From NCBI GenBank assembly GCA_946480015.1, contig CAMLIL010000065.1, positions 1 through 31,893 of the forward strand: a DNA stretch of 31,893 nucleotides, written 5' to 3'. Position numbers and translations under genes: made by a program. The notes below the pieces were generated by a model, which ran no database searches, had not been told where the DNA came from, and saw only the letters and a list, made by a program, of their open reading frames with translations. Positions 1-9,518 of this stretch are shown here, in pieces. Positions within the stretch are counted from its first letter, which is position 1. Every line of letters begins with the position of its first letter. The stretch comes from an uncultured Oxalobacteraceae bacterium (GTDB lineage Bacteria > Pseudomonadota > Gammaproteobacteria > Burkholderiales > Burkholderiaceae).

Positions 1-126
1 CCGGTTTGCATTTCCGTCCGCAGCTCGGCATGCCTGGTCTCGGCCTGAGCGAACCCGGTTTGCATCTCCGTCCGCAGCTCGGCGAACCTCTGGTCGACCC
101 GAGCGAAACCCACCTGCATGTCCGCT
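1..126. repeat. 54-bp tandem repeat encoding 18-residue coiled-coil units
   Basis: The block beginning CCGGTTTGCAT at position 1 recurs at 55 with about one change in the first 29 bases, and in a more degenerate form at 109. The period is exactly 54 bp, that is 18 codons, so the reading frame of the minus-strand gene is kept. The array continues beyond the left edge, so the copy number is unknown. Confidence 0.75.
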
Positions 127-266
127 CGAAGACTCTCGATCTTTATATCAACCTGGGCGAAGCGTGCTTCCGCCCTGCCTTCAAGGGCATGCATGCGTGC
201 ATCCATCCGCGCCTCGATGGCTTCGCTGTGCGGATCAGCGTGGTTGTTCTCGGAAGGGGTGCCCAT
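1..266 (-). CDS. Coiled-coil repeat protein, C-terminus cut by window edge
   Basis: An open frame runs from an ATG at 266 off the left edge, so 88 N-terminal residues are visible. The start is supported by AGGA seven bases upstream. After a polar head (MGTPSENNHADPHSEAIEAR) the protein becomes charged and alpha-helical, with repeated units of the form ELRTEMQTGFAQAE separated by 18 residues, typical of a long coiled coil. No signal peptide or membrane segment is visible in this part. The next gene upstream on the same strand (354-659) also has a helical region and ends in a membrane anchor, so the two probably form an operon. Proteins of this style often end in a transmembrane helix, but that end lies outside the window. 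Function unknown. Confidence 0.75.
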   Translation of the reverse strand, partial: MGTPSENNHADPHSEAIEARMDARMHALEGRAEARFAQVDIKIESLRADMQVGFARVDQRFAELRTEMQTGFAQAETRHAELRTEMQT

Positions 267-353
267 GACACCATCCTGTAAGTGGACGTCATTGGTGTCA
301 ATCGTGCGCGCCCCATGCTTGGCGCGCGCTCAAGCCACTGCCGCAGCGCCGGT

Positions 354-659
354 CTATTTGACGTGAGTTGCGATGAAATAGGTGGCCCCGACCAGAGCAG
401 TGCCGAAGCCGGATACAAAAGTCACCAGTTTCCACGTCTGGGCGCTGATTTCCCGGTGCAGGTCTTCTTTAGAAGCATTGCGTGCGAGTACGATCGCCAT
501 GTCCATTTTGATGGCGCCCAGGCATTCTTCCAGCGTGGCGACCCGCTTTTCCATGGATTGATCATAGGGCGGATTGCCACCCGAAGCAAGGCCGCCCGGT
601 TGCGCATCGGTGGCGCGGCGGTGGGGAAGTCCATGCACGCTCATGACAATGTCGTCCAT
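354..659 (-). CDS. Small protein with helical region and C-terminal membrane anchor
   Basis: This reads as a 101-residue protein if the ATG at 659 is used; the ATG at 644 is an equally possible start, and neither has a good ribosome site. The N-terminus is polar and basic (LPHRRATDAQPGG). It is followed by a helical, coiled-coil-like stretch (MEKRVATLEECLGAIKMDMA) and a C-terminal hydrophobic helix (LVTFVSGFGTALVGATYFIA). The ISAQTWKLVTF...ATYFIATHV end is a tail-anchor-like layout seen in short bacterial and phage coiled-coil membrane proteins. It lies 87 bp upstream of the coiled-coil repeat gene on the same strand, with a GCGCGCC/GGCGCGC hairpin (306-327) between them. Role unknown; the pairing suggests membrane-associated helical partners. 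Confidence 0.65.
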   Translation of the reverse strand: MDDIVMSVHGLPHRRATDAQPGGLASGGNPPYDQSMEKRVATLEECLGAIKMDMAIVLARNASKEDLHREISAQTWKLVTFVSGFGTALVGATYFIATHVK

Positions 660-892
660 AACAAGGAATAGCAAACGCGCTTTGAATACCAAGCTTAGCG
701 GCTTGCCCCGGCGCGGCTTGATTGTCGATCAATCGTCACTGCATTGCTATTTTCCGAGTTATGAACATACGATATAAACGGTTTTTCGACTTTGTCTGTG
801 CGATATGCAATGCAAGCCACTGTGCGCCAACTAACGGAACGCCTTGTCCATGCGCGCTAGCCTTGCATCACGTTTCAGCCAAGGAGAGCGTC

Positions 893-1060
893 ATGCCAAC
901 CGGAGCCAGCCAAAAACGCGAGCGTGAATACAAGGAGCTTGAAAGCAAGTTCAAGAAGGAACACCGCTATCCTGGCCGCGAAGACGAGGTGGCCGCTCGC
1001 ATTGTCAACAAGCAGCGTGCCGAGCACGGCGAGACCAAATCTGCGTCCAGGAAAAAATAA
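893..1060 (+). CDS. Small basic protein, plasmid-stabilisation-like
   Basis: A 55-residue, highly charged protein starts at an ATG preceded by AAGGAG at a good distance. It contains SQKREREYKELESKFKKEH and DEVAARIVNKQRAEHGETKS. The 'AARxVNKxRAxHGE' pattern resembles small proteins annotated as plasmid stabilisation proteins in many proteobacterial chromosomes. That annotation is from memory and says little about function. There are no membrane segments or cysteines. It lies alone upstream of polB on the same strand, with 194 bp between them. Confidence 0.75.
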   Translation: MPTGASQKREREYKELESKFKKEHRYPGREDEVAARIVNKQRAEHGETKSASRKK

Positions 1061-1180
1061 GTTGCGCCAGTAGCCCAGTCGCCACTTGGCGATGATACGG
1101 CCGGGTGGCGCACGCCAACCGTCCGCTCGCGCCGCTTGCGCGCGTCCACGCCAGCTTACCCGCCGCACCGGTCGATCAAC

Positions 1181-1209
1181 TTGGGCCGGGAGCCGCGCCG
1201 GAGTATGAT
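1181..1209 (+). promoter_or_regulatory. Possible sigma-70 promoter for polB
   Basis: TTGGGC (1181-1186) and TATGAT (1204-1209) are separated by 17 bp, which would place the transcript start about 40 bases before the polB ATG. The -10 is a good match and the -35 a weak one. I found no LexA-type CTG-N10-CAG box between the previous gene and polB, so SOS control as in E. coli is not supported here. Confidence 0.3.
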
Positions 1210-1254
1210 GCACTCAACAATACTTCAGGGTGCAGAGGGCAGGCGTTGGATTCA

Positions 1255-3618
1255 ATGGAACAAGGATTTCTCCTGACCCGACACTGGCGCGACACGCCGG
1301 CCGGCAGCGAGGTGGAGTTTTGGCTGGCGACCGACTGCGGCCCGCGGCGCGTACGCCTGCCGCACCATCCCTGCGTGGCCTTCGTTCCCGCCGAGCAGCG
1401 CGATACGCTGGCGACCGTACTCCAGGGCGAGCGCGGTGTCGAACTCAAGCCCCTGAACCTGAGCGACTTTCAGCACCGGCCCGTGCTTGGCCTGTACTGC
1501 CAGCAATACCGCCACTTGCTCAAGCTGACGCGGCGCCTCAAGCAGCACGGTATCGACGTGTTTGAAGCCGACATCCGCCCACCCGAGCGCTATCTGATGG
1601 AGCGCTTCATCACCGCGCCGGTGTGGTTCGGCGGCCAGCCCGAGCGCGCCGGCAGCGCGACCCTGGTCGATGCCCAGCTCAAGCCGGCGCCGGGGTACCG
1701 GCCGCGGCTCAAGCTCTGTTCGCTGGACATCGAAACCAATTCGTTCGGCGACCTGTACTCGATCGCCCTGGAAGGCTGCGGCCAGCGCCAGGTGTACATG
1801 CTGGGGCCGCCCAACGGCGATGCCGCCAGCATCGATTTCGACCTGGCGTATTGCGACACGCGTGCCCAACTGGTCGAACGCCTGATCGAATGGATGCAGC
1901 GCCATGATCCGGATGTGATCATCGGCTGGAACGTGGTCCAGTTCGACCTGCGCATGCTGCACCGGCATGCGGAAACCTATGGCTTGCCGCTGGCGCTGGG
2001 CCGTGACGGCAGCGCCATGGAATGGCGCGAGCATGGCGGCCGCCAGGGCCACTTCTTCGCCGCCATTGCCGGCCGCCTGATCGTCGACGGCATCGAAGCG
2101 CTTCGGTCGGCCACCTGGAGTTTTCCCTCATTTAGCCTGGAGCATGTGTCGCAAAGCCTGCTGGGGGAGGGCAAGGCGATCGACAATCCCTACCAGCGCA
2201 TGGCCGAGATCGACCGCCGCTTTGCCGAAGACAAGCCGGCGCTGGCGCACTACAACCTGCGCGACTGCGAGCTGGTCACCCGCATTTTTGCCAAGACCGA
2301 GCTGATGACCTTCCTGCTGGAACGCGCCAGCGTGACCGGCTTGCCGGCCGACCGCAGCGGCGGCTCGGTGGCCGCGTTCGAGCACCTGTACATGCCCATG
2401 ATGCACCGGCAGGGCTATGTGGCACCTAACCTGGGCGACGTGGCGGGCGAAAACAGCCCGGGCGGGTTTGTGATGGATTCGCAGTCCGGCCTCTACGATT
2501 CGGTACTCGTGCTGGACTACAAAAGCCTGTATCCCTCCATCATCCGCACTTTTCTGATCGACCCGGTGGGACTGGTTGAAGGCGAACGCGACCCCGCGCC
2601 GGCGCAGACTGTCGAGGGTTTCCTCGGCGCGCGCTTTTCCCGCACCAGACACTGCCTGCCGGCGATCGTGAAGCAGATCTGGGACGGGCGCGACGCTGCC
2701 AAACGCGACAACAACAAGCCGCTGTCGCAAGCGCTCAAGATCATCATGAATGCCTTTTACGGCGTGCTCGGTTCCAGCGGCTGCCGCTTTTTCGATCCGC
2801 GCCTGGCGTCCTCGATCACTTTGCGCGGGCACGAGATCATGCACCACACGCGCCGCCTGATCGAGCAGCAGGGCTATCAGGTGATTTACGGCGATACCGA
2901 TTCCACCTTTGTGTGGCTGGGCCACGCGCACAGCGACGAGGACGCGGCCAGGATAGGACGCGCGCTGGTCGGCCATGTCAACCAGTGGTTCGGCCAGTAT
3001 CTGCGTGACGAGTTCAATCTGGACAATGCGCTCGAGCTGCAGTTCGAAACCCATTACCGGCGCTTCCTGATGCCGACCATCCGCGGCTCGGACGAGGGCA
3101 GCAAGAAGCGCTATGCCGGGCTGGTGGGCAAGAGCGATGGCAGCGAGCAAATGATTTACAAGGGGCTGGAAACGGTGCGCAGCGACTGGACCCCGTTGGC
3201 CCAGCAATTCCAGCAAGGGCTGTACCTGAAGATCTTCAAGGGCGAGCCCTACCGCGATTACGTGCGCGATTACGTCAAGCGCACCGCCAGCGGAGAATTC
3301 GACGAGCTGCTGGTCTATCGCAAACGCCTGCGCCGCGCGCTCGACGACTACGACCGCAATGTGCCGCCGCATGTGCGCGCGGCGCGTCAGGCCGATGAGA
3401 AAAACCAGCGGCAGGGCAGGCCGATGCAATATCAGAATGGCGGCTGGATCCGCTATGTGATGACCGTGGCAGGTCCGGAACCGCTGGAAGACCTGCACTC
3501 GCGCATCGACTACGAGCACTACCTGACGCGTCAGCTGCAACCGATCGCCGACGCCATCCTGCCCTTCGTCGACGACGATTTCAGTACGCTCACCAGCCCT
3601 CAGGCCAGCCTGTTTTAA
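1255..3618 (+). CDS. polB: DNA polymerase II (family B)
   Basis: Family B DNA polymerase with 3'-5' proofreading, used for replication restart and damage tolerance. The 787-residue product from the ATG at 1255 ([11 protein letters not shown]) fits the roughly 780 residues of E. coli Pol II; the frame is open further upstream, but that extension is not conserved-looking. Visible motifs: exonuclease I LDIETN (D158, E160), exonuclease [11 protein letters not shown], exonuclease [12 protein letters not shown]; polymerase motif [11 protein letters not shown] (D421), motif B [15 protein letters not shown], motif C YGDTDS (D547, D549), and the KKRYAGL template-binding motif. All catalytic carboxylates are present, so the enzyme should be active. 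The stop codon overlaps that of the convergent chemoreceptor gene (TTAA at 3615-3618). The ribosome site is weak. Confidence 0.96.
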   Translation: MEQGFLLTRHWRDTPAGSEVEFWLATDCGPRRVRLPHHPCVAFVPAEQRDTLATVLQGERGVELKPLNLSDFQHRPVLGLYCQQYRHLLKLTRRLKQHGIDVFEADIRPPERYLMERFITAPVWFGGQPERAGSATLVDAQLKPAPGYRPRLKLCSLDIETNSFGDLYSIALEGCGQRQVYMLGPPNGDAASIDFDLAYCDTRAQLVERLIEWMQRHDPDVIIGWNVVQFDLRMLHRHAETYGLPLALGRDGSAMEWREHGGRQGHFFAAIAGRLIVDGIEALRSATWSFPSFSLEHVSQSLLGEGKAIDNPYQRMAEIDRRFAEDKPALAHYNLRDCELVTRIFAKTELMTFLLERASVTGLPADRSGGSVAAFEHLYMPMMHRQGYVAPNLGDVAGENSPGGFVMDSQSGLYDSVLVLDYKSLYPSIIRTFLIDPVGLVEGERDPAPAQTVEGFLGARFSRTRHCLPAIVKQIWDGRDAAKRDNNKPLSQALKIIMNAFYGVLGSSGCRFFDPRLASSITLRGHEIMHHTRRLIEQQGYQVIYGDTDSTFVWLGHAHSDEDAARIGRALVGHVNQWFGQYLRDEFNLDNALELQFETHYRRFLMPTIRGSDEGSKKRYAGLVGKSDGSEQMIYKGLETVRSDWTPLAQQFQQGLYLKIFKGEPYRDYVRDYVKRTASGEFDELLVYRKRLRRALDDYDRNVPPHVRAARQADEKNQRQGRPMQYQNGGWIRYVMTVAGPEPLEDLHSRIDYEHYLTRQLQPIADAILPFVDDDFSTLTSPQASLF

Positions 3619-5252
3619 GCCGGCAGCAGGGCCGGGCGAACGGCGTGGCGCGGCGCGCGCTGCCGGGCGGGACTGGCCGCCGGGGCGGGAGCCGGGGCGG
3701 CAGCCGTACCGAGCTCGAACACGCTCACGACCCGCGCCAGGCGGTCGGCCTCTTCCTGCAGGGACGCGGCGGCGGCGGCCGACTCTTCCACCAGTGCGGC
3801 ATTGCGTTGCGTGACCGCATCCATCGCGCCGATGGCATTGTTGATCTGTTCGATGCCGGCTTCCTGCTCGCCGCTGGCCTGGGCGATCTCGGCCATGATG
3901 TCGGTTACCCGGCGTACGCTGGCGACGATGTCGTCCATGGTCGTGCCGGCCTGGTTGACCAGGGTGCTGCCGGTTTCCACTTTCTCGACCGAATCGACGA
4001 TCAAGGCCTTGATTTCCTTGGCGGCGCCGGCCGAGCGCTGCGCCAGATTGCGCACTTCGGCCGCGACCACGGCAAAGCCGCGTCCCTGTTCGCCGGCACG
4101 CGCCGCTTCCACCGCGGCATTGAGCGCCAGAATATTGGTCTGGAAGGCGATGCCGTCGATGACGGAAATGATGTCCACGATTTTTTTCGACGACGCATTG
4201 ATCGAGCCCATGGTGTCGACCACTTGCGACACCACCGCGCCGCCCTTGACCGCGACCTCGGAGGCCGACACGGCCAGCCGGTTGGCCTGGCGCGCATTCT
4301 CGCCGTTCTGCTTGACGGTGGCCGTCATTTCTTCCATCGACGAGGCGGTTTCTTCCAGCGTACCGGCCTGCTGTTCGGTGCGCTCGGACAAGTCCATATT
4401 GCCGGCCGCAATTTGCGTCGATGCAGTGGCGATGGTATCGACGCCGCTGCGCACCTGGCTGACCGTAGCGTGCAGGCTGGCGTTCATGGTCTTGAGCGCG
4501 TCGAGCAAATCGCCCACTTCATCGTGCGAGCTGACCTCGATCGTGGTCGACAGCTTGCCCGAGGCGACCGTCTTGGCCACCTCGATGGCTGACTGCAAGG
4601 GCTGGGTGATGCTGCGCGAAATGATGAACGCGCACCAGGCGCCGGTGGCCAGCAGCAAGCCGGCCAGGGTCAGCAACAGATTGAAGGCCTGCTGGTTCTG
4701 CCGGTCGATGCTGTGCGCCAGCGCGTCCATGTCCTCGCGCTGCATGGTCATGAATGCCAGTACGCCGCGCTGGTATTTCTCGGCCGCTGGCGAGAACACG
4801 TCCGTGTACAGCCGCAAGGCTTCCTCGGCGTTGCCGTTTTTCTTGGCCGTCATGACCGCGTCCTTGGCCTTCTGGTACTGCGCGCGGATCGCGGTCACTT
4901 CCTTGTGCATGGCCTTTTCGTGATCGCTGACCAGCAGAGGTTCCAGGCTTTTGAGCAGGCCCGCGCCTTTCCTGGAGCTGGCCGCGATCACGTCGGCAAA
5001 CACGGTCGACAAGGTATTGTCGCTGCTGCGCGCGATCAGGGAGGTACGCGCCATGGCCGAGTAGACCAGCACGTAAAAGTCGGAAGTGATGCGTTCCTTG
5101 GCCAAGGGATTCTCCATCATCCGGTGGGTCGCGTTGGCTTGCTGGCGCACGTTGTAGAGCGCGTAAGCGGTCGAGATGCAGGCCAGGCCGAGGACGATGC
5201 CGAAGCCGATGGCCAGGCGCTTGCCGATCCGTATATTGGTTAGGAATTGCAT
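3615..5252 (-). CDS. Methyl-accepting chemotaxis protein
   Basis: A 545-residue inner-membrane chemoreceptor. The order is a short cytoplasmic start, TM1 (about 11-32), a periplasmic four-helix-bundle-type sensor (about 35-188), TM2 (about 190-212), HAMP (about 213-265) and a long signalling coiled coil. The hairpin tip, which contacts CheA and CheW, is intact: [20 protein letters not shown] followed by [17 protein letters not shown]. The extreme C-terminus is an Ala/Pro/Arg-rich tail without an NWETF-like CheR tether, so methylation would need assistance or another route. The start is supported by GGAG seven bases before the ATG. The ligand cannot be read from the sequence. It is a single gene converging on polB with overlapping stops; no che genes are nearby. 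Confidence 0.95.
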   Translation of the reverse strand: MQFLTNIRIGKRLAIGFGIVLGLACISTAYALYNVRQQANATHRMMENPLAKERITSDFYVLVYSAMARTSLIARSSDNTLSTVFADVIAASSRKGAGLLKSLEPLLVSDHEKAMHKEVTAIRAQYQKAKDAVMTAKKNGNAEEALRLYTDVFSPAAEKYQRGVLAFMTMQREDMDALAHSIDRQNQQAFNLLLTLAGLLLATGAWCAFIISRSITQPLQSAIEVAKTVASGKLSTTIEVSSHDEVGDLLDALKTMNASLHATVSQVRSGVDTIATASTQIAAGNMDLSERTEQQAGTLEETASSMEEMTATVKQNGENARQANRLAVSASEVAVKGGAVVSQVVDTMGSINASSKKIVDIISVIDGIAFQTNILALNAAVEAARAGEQGRGFAVVAAEVRNLAQRSAGAAKEIKALIVDSVEKVETGSTLVNQAGTTMDDIVASVRRVTDIMAEIAQASGEQEAGIEQINNAIGAMDAVTQRNAALVEESAAAAASLQEEADRLARVVSVFELGTAAAPAPAPAASPARQRAPRHAVRPALLPA

Positions 5253-5553
5253 GATTTACTCCACAGTGGAAGCAAGAAAGAAGTTACGTTGGATGATTGC
5301 CCTTAAGGACCTTGATCGCAAGCAAGACTTTCGCAAATTCACTTTAACGATGCTGCTTACACAAAATTCCGTTGCGCCATGGGAACATCTTTCTCGATTG
5401 ATTGATATTGTGGACATCCCCAGTGGTGGTTCAGATTGCACGTATGGCATGGGCGTAAAAAAGCCCGCGTAGCAGCTACGCGGGCTTTTGTGGGTGAAAC
5501 TTGGGGCGGGAACGCGCCGTTCGGCAACCGTCCCCGCGTTGTGAGTGCTGCGC
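5253..5553. other. Intergenic region between chemoreceptor and GH31 gene
   Basis: This 301-bp gap contains the upstream region of the chemoreceptor gene (minus strand) and, near its right end, the intrinsic terminator of the GH31 gene. It is AT-richer than the flanking genes. I looked for a FliA-type promoter (TAAA-N15-GCCGATAA) before the chemoreceptor and did not find a convincing one. No open frame with a ribosome site is visible. Confidence 0.6.
5457..5489 (-). terminator. Intrinsic terminator of the GH31 gene
   Basis: A near-perfect inverted repeat, AAAAGCCCGCGTAGC - A - GCTACGCGGGCTTTT, spans 5459-5489. The run of six A at 5457-5462 gives a six-U tail when read on the minus strand. It lies 64 bp after the GH31 stop. 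The plus-strand reading has only four T, so it may work weakly in both directions. Confidence 0.85.
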
Positions 5554-7902
5554 TTAGCGTCCGATGACCTGGACCAGACCCGGTGCGGACTTGGCGAAGG
5601 CCTTGTCGGTACCCGTTGCACTCAGTTTGCCAGTGGCGTCGTCCCAGCTCAGCGTCGTGGTGACCGTTCCCTTGCCGTGTTCGTAGTCGTAGCTGAGCCC
5701 ATCGTCATCGTACAGACTGAACTTGCCGTTCGCGCCCGGATAGACTTTCAGCGCCGCGATCGCCTGCTTGGTCGCGGTCGACTGGATGTCGGCACCGATC
5801 GGCACGATCGATCCGGCCTTGACGAACACCGGAATCTGGTCGATCGGTGCGGCCACCTTGATCCAGCGTCCGCCGGCGACTTTCTCGTTGGTCCAGAAGT
5901 TATACCAGTCGGTGCCGGCCGGCAGGTACACGTTCTTCTCGGTCTGGCCCTGTTCCGTCACCGGCGCGACCAGGAAGGCCGGGCCGAACATGTACTGCGT
6001 GCCCAGATTGGCCACGTTCGGATCTTTCGGGAAATCCATCCACAGCGGACGCATGAACGGCGCGCCGGTGTCGTGGGTGAACTTGGCCTGGCTATAAATG
6101 TAAGGAATCAACTGGTAGCGCAAGGCGTCGAAGCGGGCCATGATCGCTTCGGCCTGCTTGCCGGTGGACCAGATCTCCGTGCCTTTGCGGTTGCCGTGCA
6201 AGCGCAAGGTTGGCAGGAAGGTGCCGTACTGGAACCAGCGGGTGAACAATTCCGGATAGTCGTGGTATTGGCCGACATACTCGCGCGCATCCGACGGATC
6301 GAGCAGCGGCGCCTTGGTCGCACTGCTCTCTGCCGGCAGGCCCTGCCAGCCGCCGATATCGTTGCCCCAGTAGGCGATGCCCGAGGCGGTCATGTTCAGC
6401 CCGGTCGGAATCTGGCGCGCCAAGCCTTCCCAGGTCGGGAAGACGTCGGACGACCAGAACAGTGCGCCGGTGCGCTGCGAACCGAGGTAGGCGGCGCGCG
6501 ACAGGATCAGCACGCGTTTGTTCGGTTTCCACGCGCGCATATTGTCGGACATGCCTTCGACGTGCACCAGCGGGAACAGGTTGTGGTAACGGTCGCCCGA
6601 ACCGATCGAATAGAAAAAGCCGTCCGGCACCAGGTCCGGTTCGGTCTCGTCCAGCCATGGATAGTCGAAGCCGTGCGACAGGATGTTGTCGCGCGCCTTT
6701 TCCCAGAACCACTTGCGCGCGGCCGGGTTGGTCGCGTCGATCAGGCCGCCGGTGCGGTCGGAACGGAAGGGCAGGCCGTCGACGGTCTTGCCGTCCTTGT
6801 CCTTGATCAGGTATCCCTTGCTATCGAGTTCATTGAAATAGCGGCCCGAGGTTTCATAGCGCGGCCAGATCGAAATCATCGATTGCATGCCCATGTCGTG
6901 CAACTGCTTGTTCATGCCGGTTGGATCGGGGAACTGGGCCGGATCGATGTCCATCTGGCCCATGCGGGTCCAGTAGAACCAGTCGACCACCATGATATCG
7001 AGCGGATACTTTTTCTGACGATAGGTATTGGCTACGCGCATCACTTCCTGCTGGCTTTCGTAGCGCGCCTTCGACTGGATCAGGCCGAACGCGGCCTTCG
7101 GCGGGATCGGCGTCTTGCCGGTCAGATTGGCGTAACCGGAATACAGATCGTCGGCGTTGTTGCCGGTGATGACGAAGAAACTGACGCGCTCGCCCACATT
7201 CGACTGGAAGCTGGTTTTATCGTTGATGGCTGCGACAAAGCGCGTGGCCGACGGGTTGTCCCACACGATGCCATAGCCCTTGGACGACACCATGAAGGGC
7301 ACGCAGACGTTTTCGCCGGCGGGGGCGTCGTACCAGTGCTTGCAATCGAGAATGCGGCCGCGCAAGTCCAGGCTGGACATCGATTCCTGGTTCTGGCCCA
7401 TGCCATAGTAATGCTCGTTGGCAGGGGCGGCGAAGGCGGCGCCGACCTGGTAGGTCTTTTCTCCATTGACCGTTTGCGGCGACATTTCCCAGCCTGTCAT
7501 GGTCAGCACTTTTTCGCCCTTGGCGTTGGTGACCGTCAGGCCGACCGGGGCCAGCGAGGGGAAGAAATACTTCGCGGTCTGGGAGGGCACGCTGGCCGGC
7601 GGGGCCGGATCGATGCGCAGCGTCATGCCCGACGAGGTGAAGGTATCGCCATCCTTGCCGCCGGTATGGCGGAAGGCGCTATTGTCGGCCTTGTTGGCCA
7701 GGATGCCGTAGCCGGGCCCTTTGAGCGCCTCGGCCTTGTCGGCGGCGATCGTCACGTGAATGACGTTCGGACCGTAGGCTTCGATCGACACCCAGGCGCC
7801 GTTACGGTCGAGCGTGGTGAGCGGGGCGGCGAAAGCGGCCGGAACGAATGCCAGTGCCGAAGCCAGCGCGGCCAGTGTCTTGTTCGGAGAAAACGAGCTC
7901 AT
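5554..7902 (-). CDS. Exported GH31 family alpha-glycosidase
   Basis: Glycoside hydrolase family 31 retaining enzyme, expected to cleave alpha-glucosidic or alpha-xylosidic bonds in the periplasm or outside the cell. The ATG at 7902 is preferred over the TTG at 7905, because AGGGA lies five bases before it; this gives 782 residues. Order: signal peptide ending AFAA (about 1-26), N-terminal beta-sandwich, a (beta/alpha)8 barrel (about 250-590) and C-terminal beta domains with a SLYDDDGLSYDYE segment typical of the DUF5110 region. The catalytic nucleophile is D418 in WLDETEP; the acid/base is probably the Asp of FWSSD, and WGNDIGGW is the usual downstream barrel motif. Substrate (maltooligosaccharides, isoprimeverose/xyloglucan or other) cannot be decided. 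Monocistronic, with its own terminator. No sugar transporter or LacI-type regulator is adjacent. Confidence 0.93.
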   Translation of the reverse strand: MSSFSPNKTLAALASALAFVPAAFAAPLTTLDRNGAWVSIEAYGPNVIHVTIAADKAEALKGPGYGILANKADNSAFRHTGGKDGDTFTSSGMTLRIDPAPPASVPSQTAKYFFPSLAPVGLTVTNAKGEKVLTMTGWEMSPQTVNGEKTYQVGAAFAAPANEHYYGMGQNQESMSSLDLRGRILDCKHWYDAPAGENVCVPFMVSSKGYGIVWDNPSATRFVAAINDKTSFQSNVGERVSFFVITGNNADDLYSGYANLTGKTPIPPKAAFGLIQSKARYESQQEVMRVANTYRQKKYPLDIMVVDWFYWTRMGQMDIDPAQFPDPTGMNKQLHDMGMQSMISIWPRYETSGRYFNELDSKGYLIKDKDGKTVDGLPFRSDRTGGLIDATNPAARKWFWEKARDNILSHGFDYPWLDETEPDLVPDGFFYSIGSGDRYHNLFPLVHVEGMSDNMRAWKPNKRVLILSRAAYLGSQRTGALFWSSDVFPTWEGLARQIPTGLNMTASGIAYWGNDIGGWQGLPAESSATKAPLLDPSDAREYVGQYHDYPELFTRWFQYGTFLPTLRLHGNRKGTEIWSTGKQAEAIMARFDALRYQLIPYIYSQAKFTHDTGAPFMRPLWMDFPKDPNVANLGTQYMFGPAFLVAPVTEQGQTEKNVYLPAGTDWYNFWTNEKVAGGRWIKVAAPIDQIPVFVKAGSIVPIGADIQSTATKQAIAALKVYPGANGKFSLYDDDGLSYDYEHGKGTVTTTLSWDDATGKLSATGTDKAFAKSAPGLVQVIGR

Positions 7903-8321
7903 CAAGTCCCTCTATGGTGAATGAATCGAGGCGGGCGCGGCGCGCAGACTGGACAGGCGTGAAAAACGCAAGCGACGGCACCAGCCACAAAGCCAGGTAC
8001 CGTTCCTGCCGTCTCCCCGCGTGTCATGTGCCTGGCGGCCACGTTCGCATAATGTTGTGTGAGTATTGTGCGGCTCGCTTGTGGCACACGCAATTGTGAA
8101 ATTCACCAACAGGGTGAATGATTCATGGCAATTAGTGTGGACGCGGCCGTCACCGGCTTTTCCGCGAACGCTGGCTGTTCAAGCGGATTCTGTAAACACA
8201 AAAGTTGCTGGACAAAAATGTATCTCACGGGCAAAATGATTGACTTGGCAATATTCCTTTGTCAACGCCAATGCCACCCCACGCATTGGCGCCACCTCGG
8301 GGAACTCTACAAAGGAACGTT
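7903..8321. other. Divergent intergenic region, GH31 / M48-pilin genes
   Basis: This 419-bp region should hold both promoters. For the GH31 gene a weak candidate is TTGCGT-N17-CACAAT on the minus strand (8065-8093). A 7-bp dyad at 8101-8119 is listed separately. On the plus side TTGAC at 8240 is the best -35-like element, but no good -10 follows. Short open frames here lack ribosome sites and coding character. Confidence 0.5.
8101..8119. promoter_or_regulatory. Perfect 7-bp dyad, possible operator
   Basis: ATTCACC-AACAG-GGTGAAT is a perfect inverted repeat with a 5-bp centre, located about 200 bp upstream of both divergent starts. It could bind a dimeric regulator. No regulator gene adjoins it, and no known consensus was recognised. 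Confidence 0.3.
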
Positions 8322-9518
8322 GTGACTGAACTTGTTTATCCGCGCGAACGCACCCTGGGCGCCATCACGCTCGTGCTCGGCCTGCTGGCCTGGCTGGCCC
8401 TGATCGCGGGAACCTTCGGCATGGCTTTGATCGGCCTGCTGTTCGGATTTCTGCTCTACCTGTTTGTCCAGTCGGCGCTGATCGCCCATATCAAGGGCAA
8501 TGGCGTGGAATTGTCCGAACATCAGTTTCCTGAATTGTTTCAGCAATTCAATGCCTGCTGCGACGTCCTGGAAATCCGCTCGCGTCCGGAGGTGTACATC
8601 CTGAATGGCAACGGCGGCTTGAATGCCTTCGCCACCAAATTCCTGGGCACGCAGTTCGTGGTCCTGTATTCGGATGTGGTCGATGCGATGAACGAGCATC
8701 CCGACGGCGTGCGCTTCTACATCGGGCACGAACTGGGTCACCTGCGCATGAAGCACCTGAACGGCCACCTGCTGCGCTGGCCCGTGTTGTGGCTGCCGCT
8801 GCTGGGCGCAGCCTATGCGCGCGCGCGCGAAACCACCTGCGACCGCCACGGTCTGGCCTGCTGCGCCAGCCCGGAGGGCGCGGCGCGCGCGCTGGCAGCC
8901 TTGTCGGCCGGATCGCAACGCTGGAAGCAGCTCGACGTGAATGCGTATGTGCGCCAGAGCGAGCACGCGTCAGGGTTCTGGATGTCGTTTCATGAGTTGA
9001 CTGCGGGCTATCCCTGGCTGACCAAGCGGGCGGCGCGCGTGATGGATACGAGCGCCGAAGCGCCCGCGCGCAGCCCCTTGGCCTACCTGCTGGCCCTGTT
9101 CGTTCCCTATGCCGGGCGCATGGGCGCCGGTTTCGGCATGGTGATCGTGGTGTACATCATCGGCGTGCTGGCGGCGGTGGCGGTCCCCGCCTATCATGAA
9201 TACCAGCAGAAAGCGGCACTGACCTCGGCCTATCTGGGAACGCAAGCGGCGCGCACGTCGCTGAGCCACTACTACCGGGAACATCAGACCGTTCCGGCAA
9301 CGCTGCAAACGGCCGGCGTTGCACCGCAACTGCCCGATGGCAGCCAGTTATCGTTCGACCCGAAGCACATGATACTGACCGTGACCACCCGCAAGGACCT
9401 TCAACTGGTCCTGACTCCGGAAATGGACGAGTCCGGACTGATTACCTGGCAATGCGCGGGTGGCGACAAGGTCATTGCGAAAGCCTTGCCACAGCAATGC
9501 CGCGGACAGAGTGACTAA
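8322..9518 (+). CDS. M48-type metalloprotease fused to a pilin-like C-terminal module
   Basis: The GTG at 8322 is chosen because AAGGA lies five bases upstream; the product has 398 residues. Residues about 8-50 form one or two membrane helices. The zinc site HELGH is at H136-E137-H140, and the third ligand is probably E170 in RETTCD (ExxxD), as in the HtpX/Ste24 (M48) family of membrane proteases. A further hydrophobic stretch follows HELGH. From about residue 273 the sequence changes to MVIVVYIIGVLAAVAVPAYH, a clear match to the N-terminal helix of type IV pilins, followed by a globular tail of about 100 residues with two cysteines. It lacks the pilin Glu5 and is three residues short between the Phe and the helix core, so it is unlikely to be a prepilin peptidase substrate. 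The stop overlaps the convergent GST gene (9515-9518). Substrate unknown. Confidence 0.88.
   Translation: MTELVYPRERTLGAITLVLGLLAWLALIAGTFGMALIGLLFGFLLYLFVQSALIAHIKGNGVELSEHQFPELFQQFNACCDVLEIRSRPEVYILNGNGGLNAFATKFLGTQFVVLYSDVVDAMNEHPDGVRFYIGHELGHLRMKHLNGHLLRWPVLWLPLLGAAYARARETTCDRHGLACCASPEGAARALAALSAGSQRWKQLDVNAYVRQSEHASGFWMSFHELTAGYPWLTKRAARVMDTSAEAPARSPLAYLLALFVPYAGRMGAGFGMVIVVYIIGVLAAVAVPAYHEYQQKAALTSAYLGTQAARTSLSHYYREHQTVPATLQTAGVAPQLPDGSQLSFDPKHMILTVTTRKDLQLVLTPEMDESGLITWQCAGGDKVIAKALPQQCRGQSD

Noticed and set aside
700..760. GATTG-N5-CAATC dyad in the gap before the small basic protein
   Set aside because: Five-bp arms are expected by chance and no promoter element aligns with it.
2128..3540. 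470-codon minus-strand open frame inside polB
   Set aside because: It is antisense to conserved polymerase motifs and has no independent signals.
5545..7920. 791-codon plus-strand open frame
   Set aside because: It is antisense to the GH31 gene, which has signal peptide, catalytic motifs and terminator. The His/Arg/Gly/Val-rich product is a typical GC-skewed shadow.
8125..8325. 66-codon plus-strand frame before the M48-pilin gene
   Set aside because: No ribosome site, unusual composition, and it overlaps the well-supported GTG start of the protease gene.
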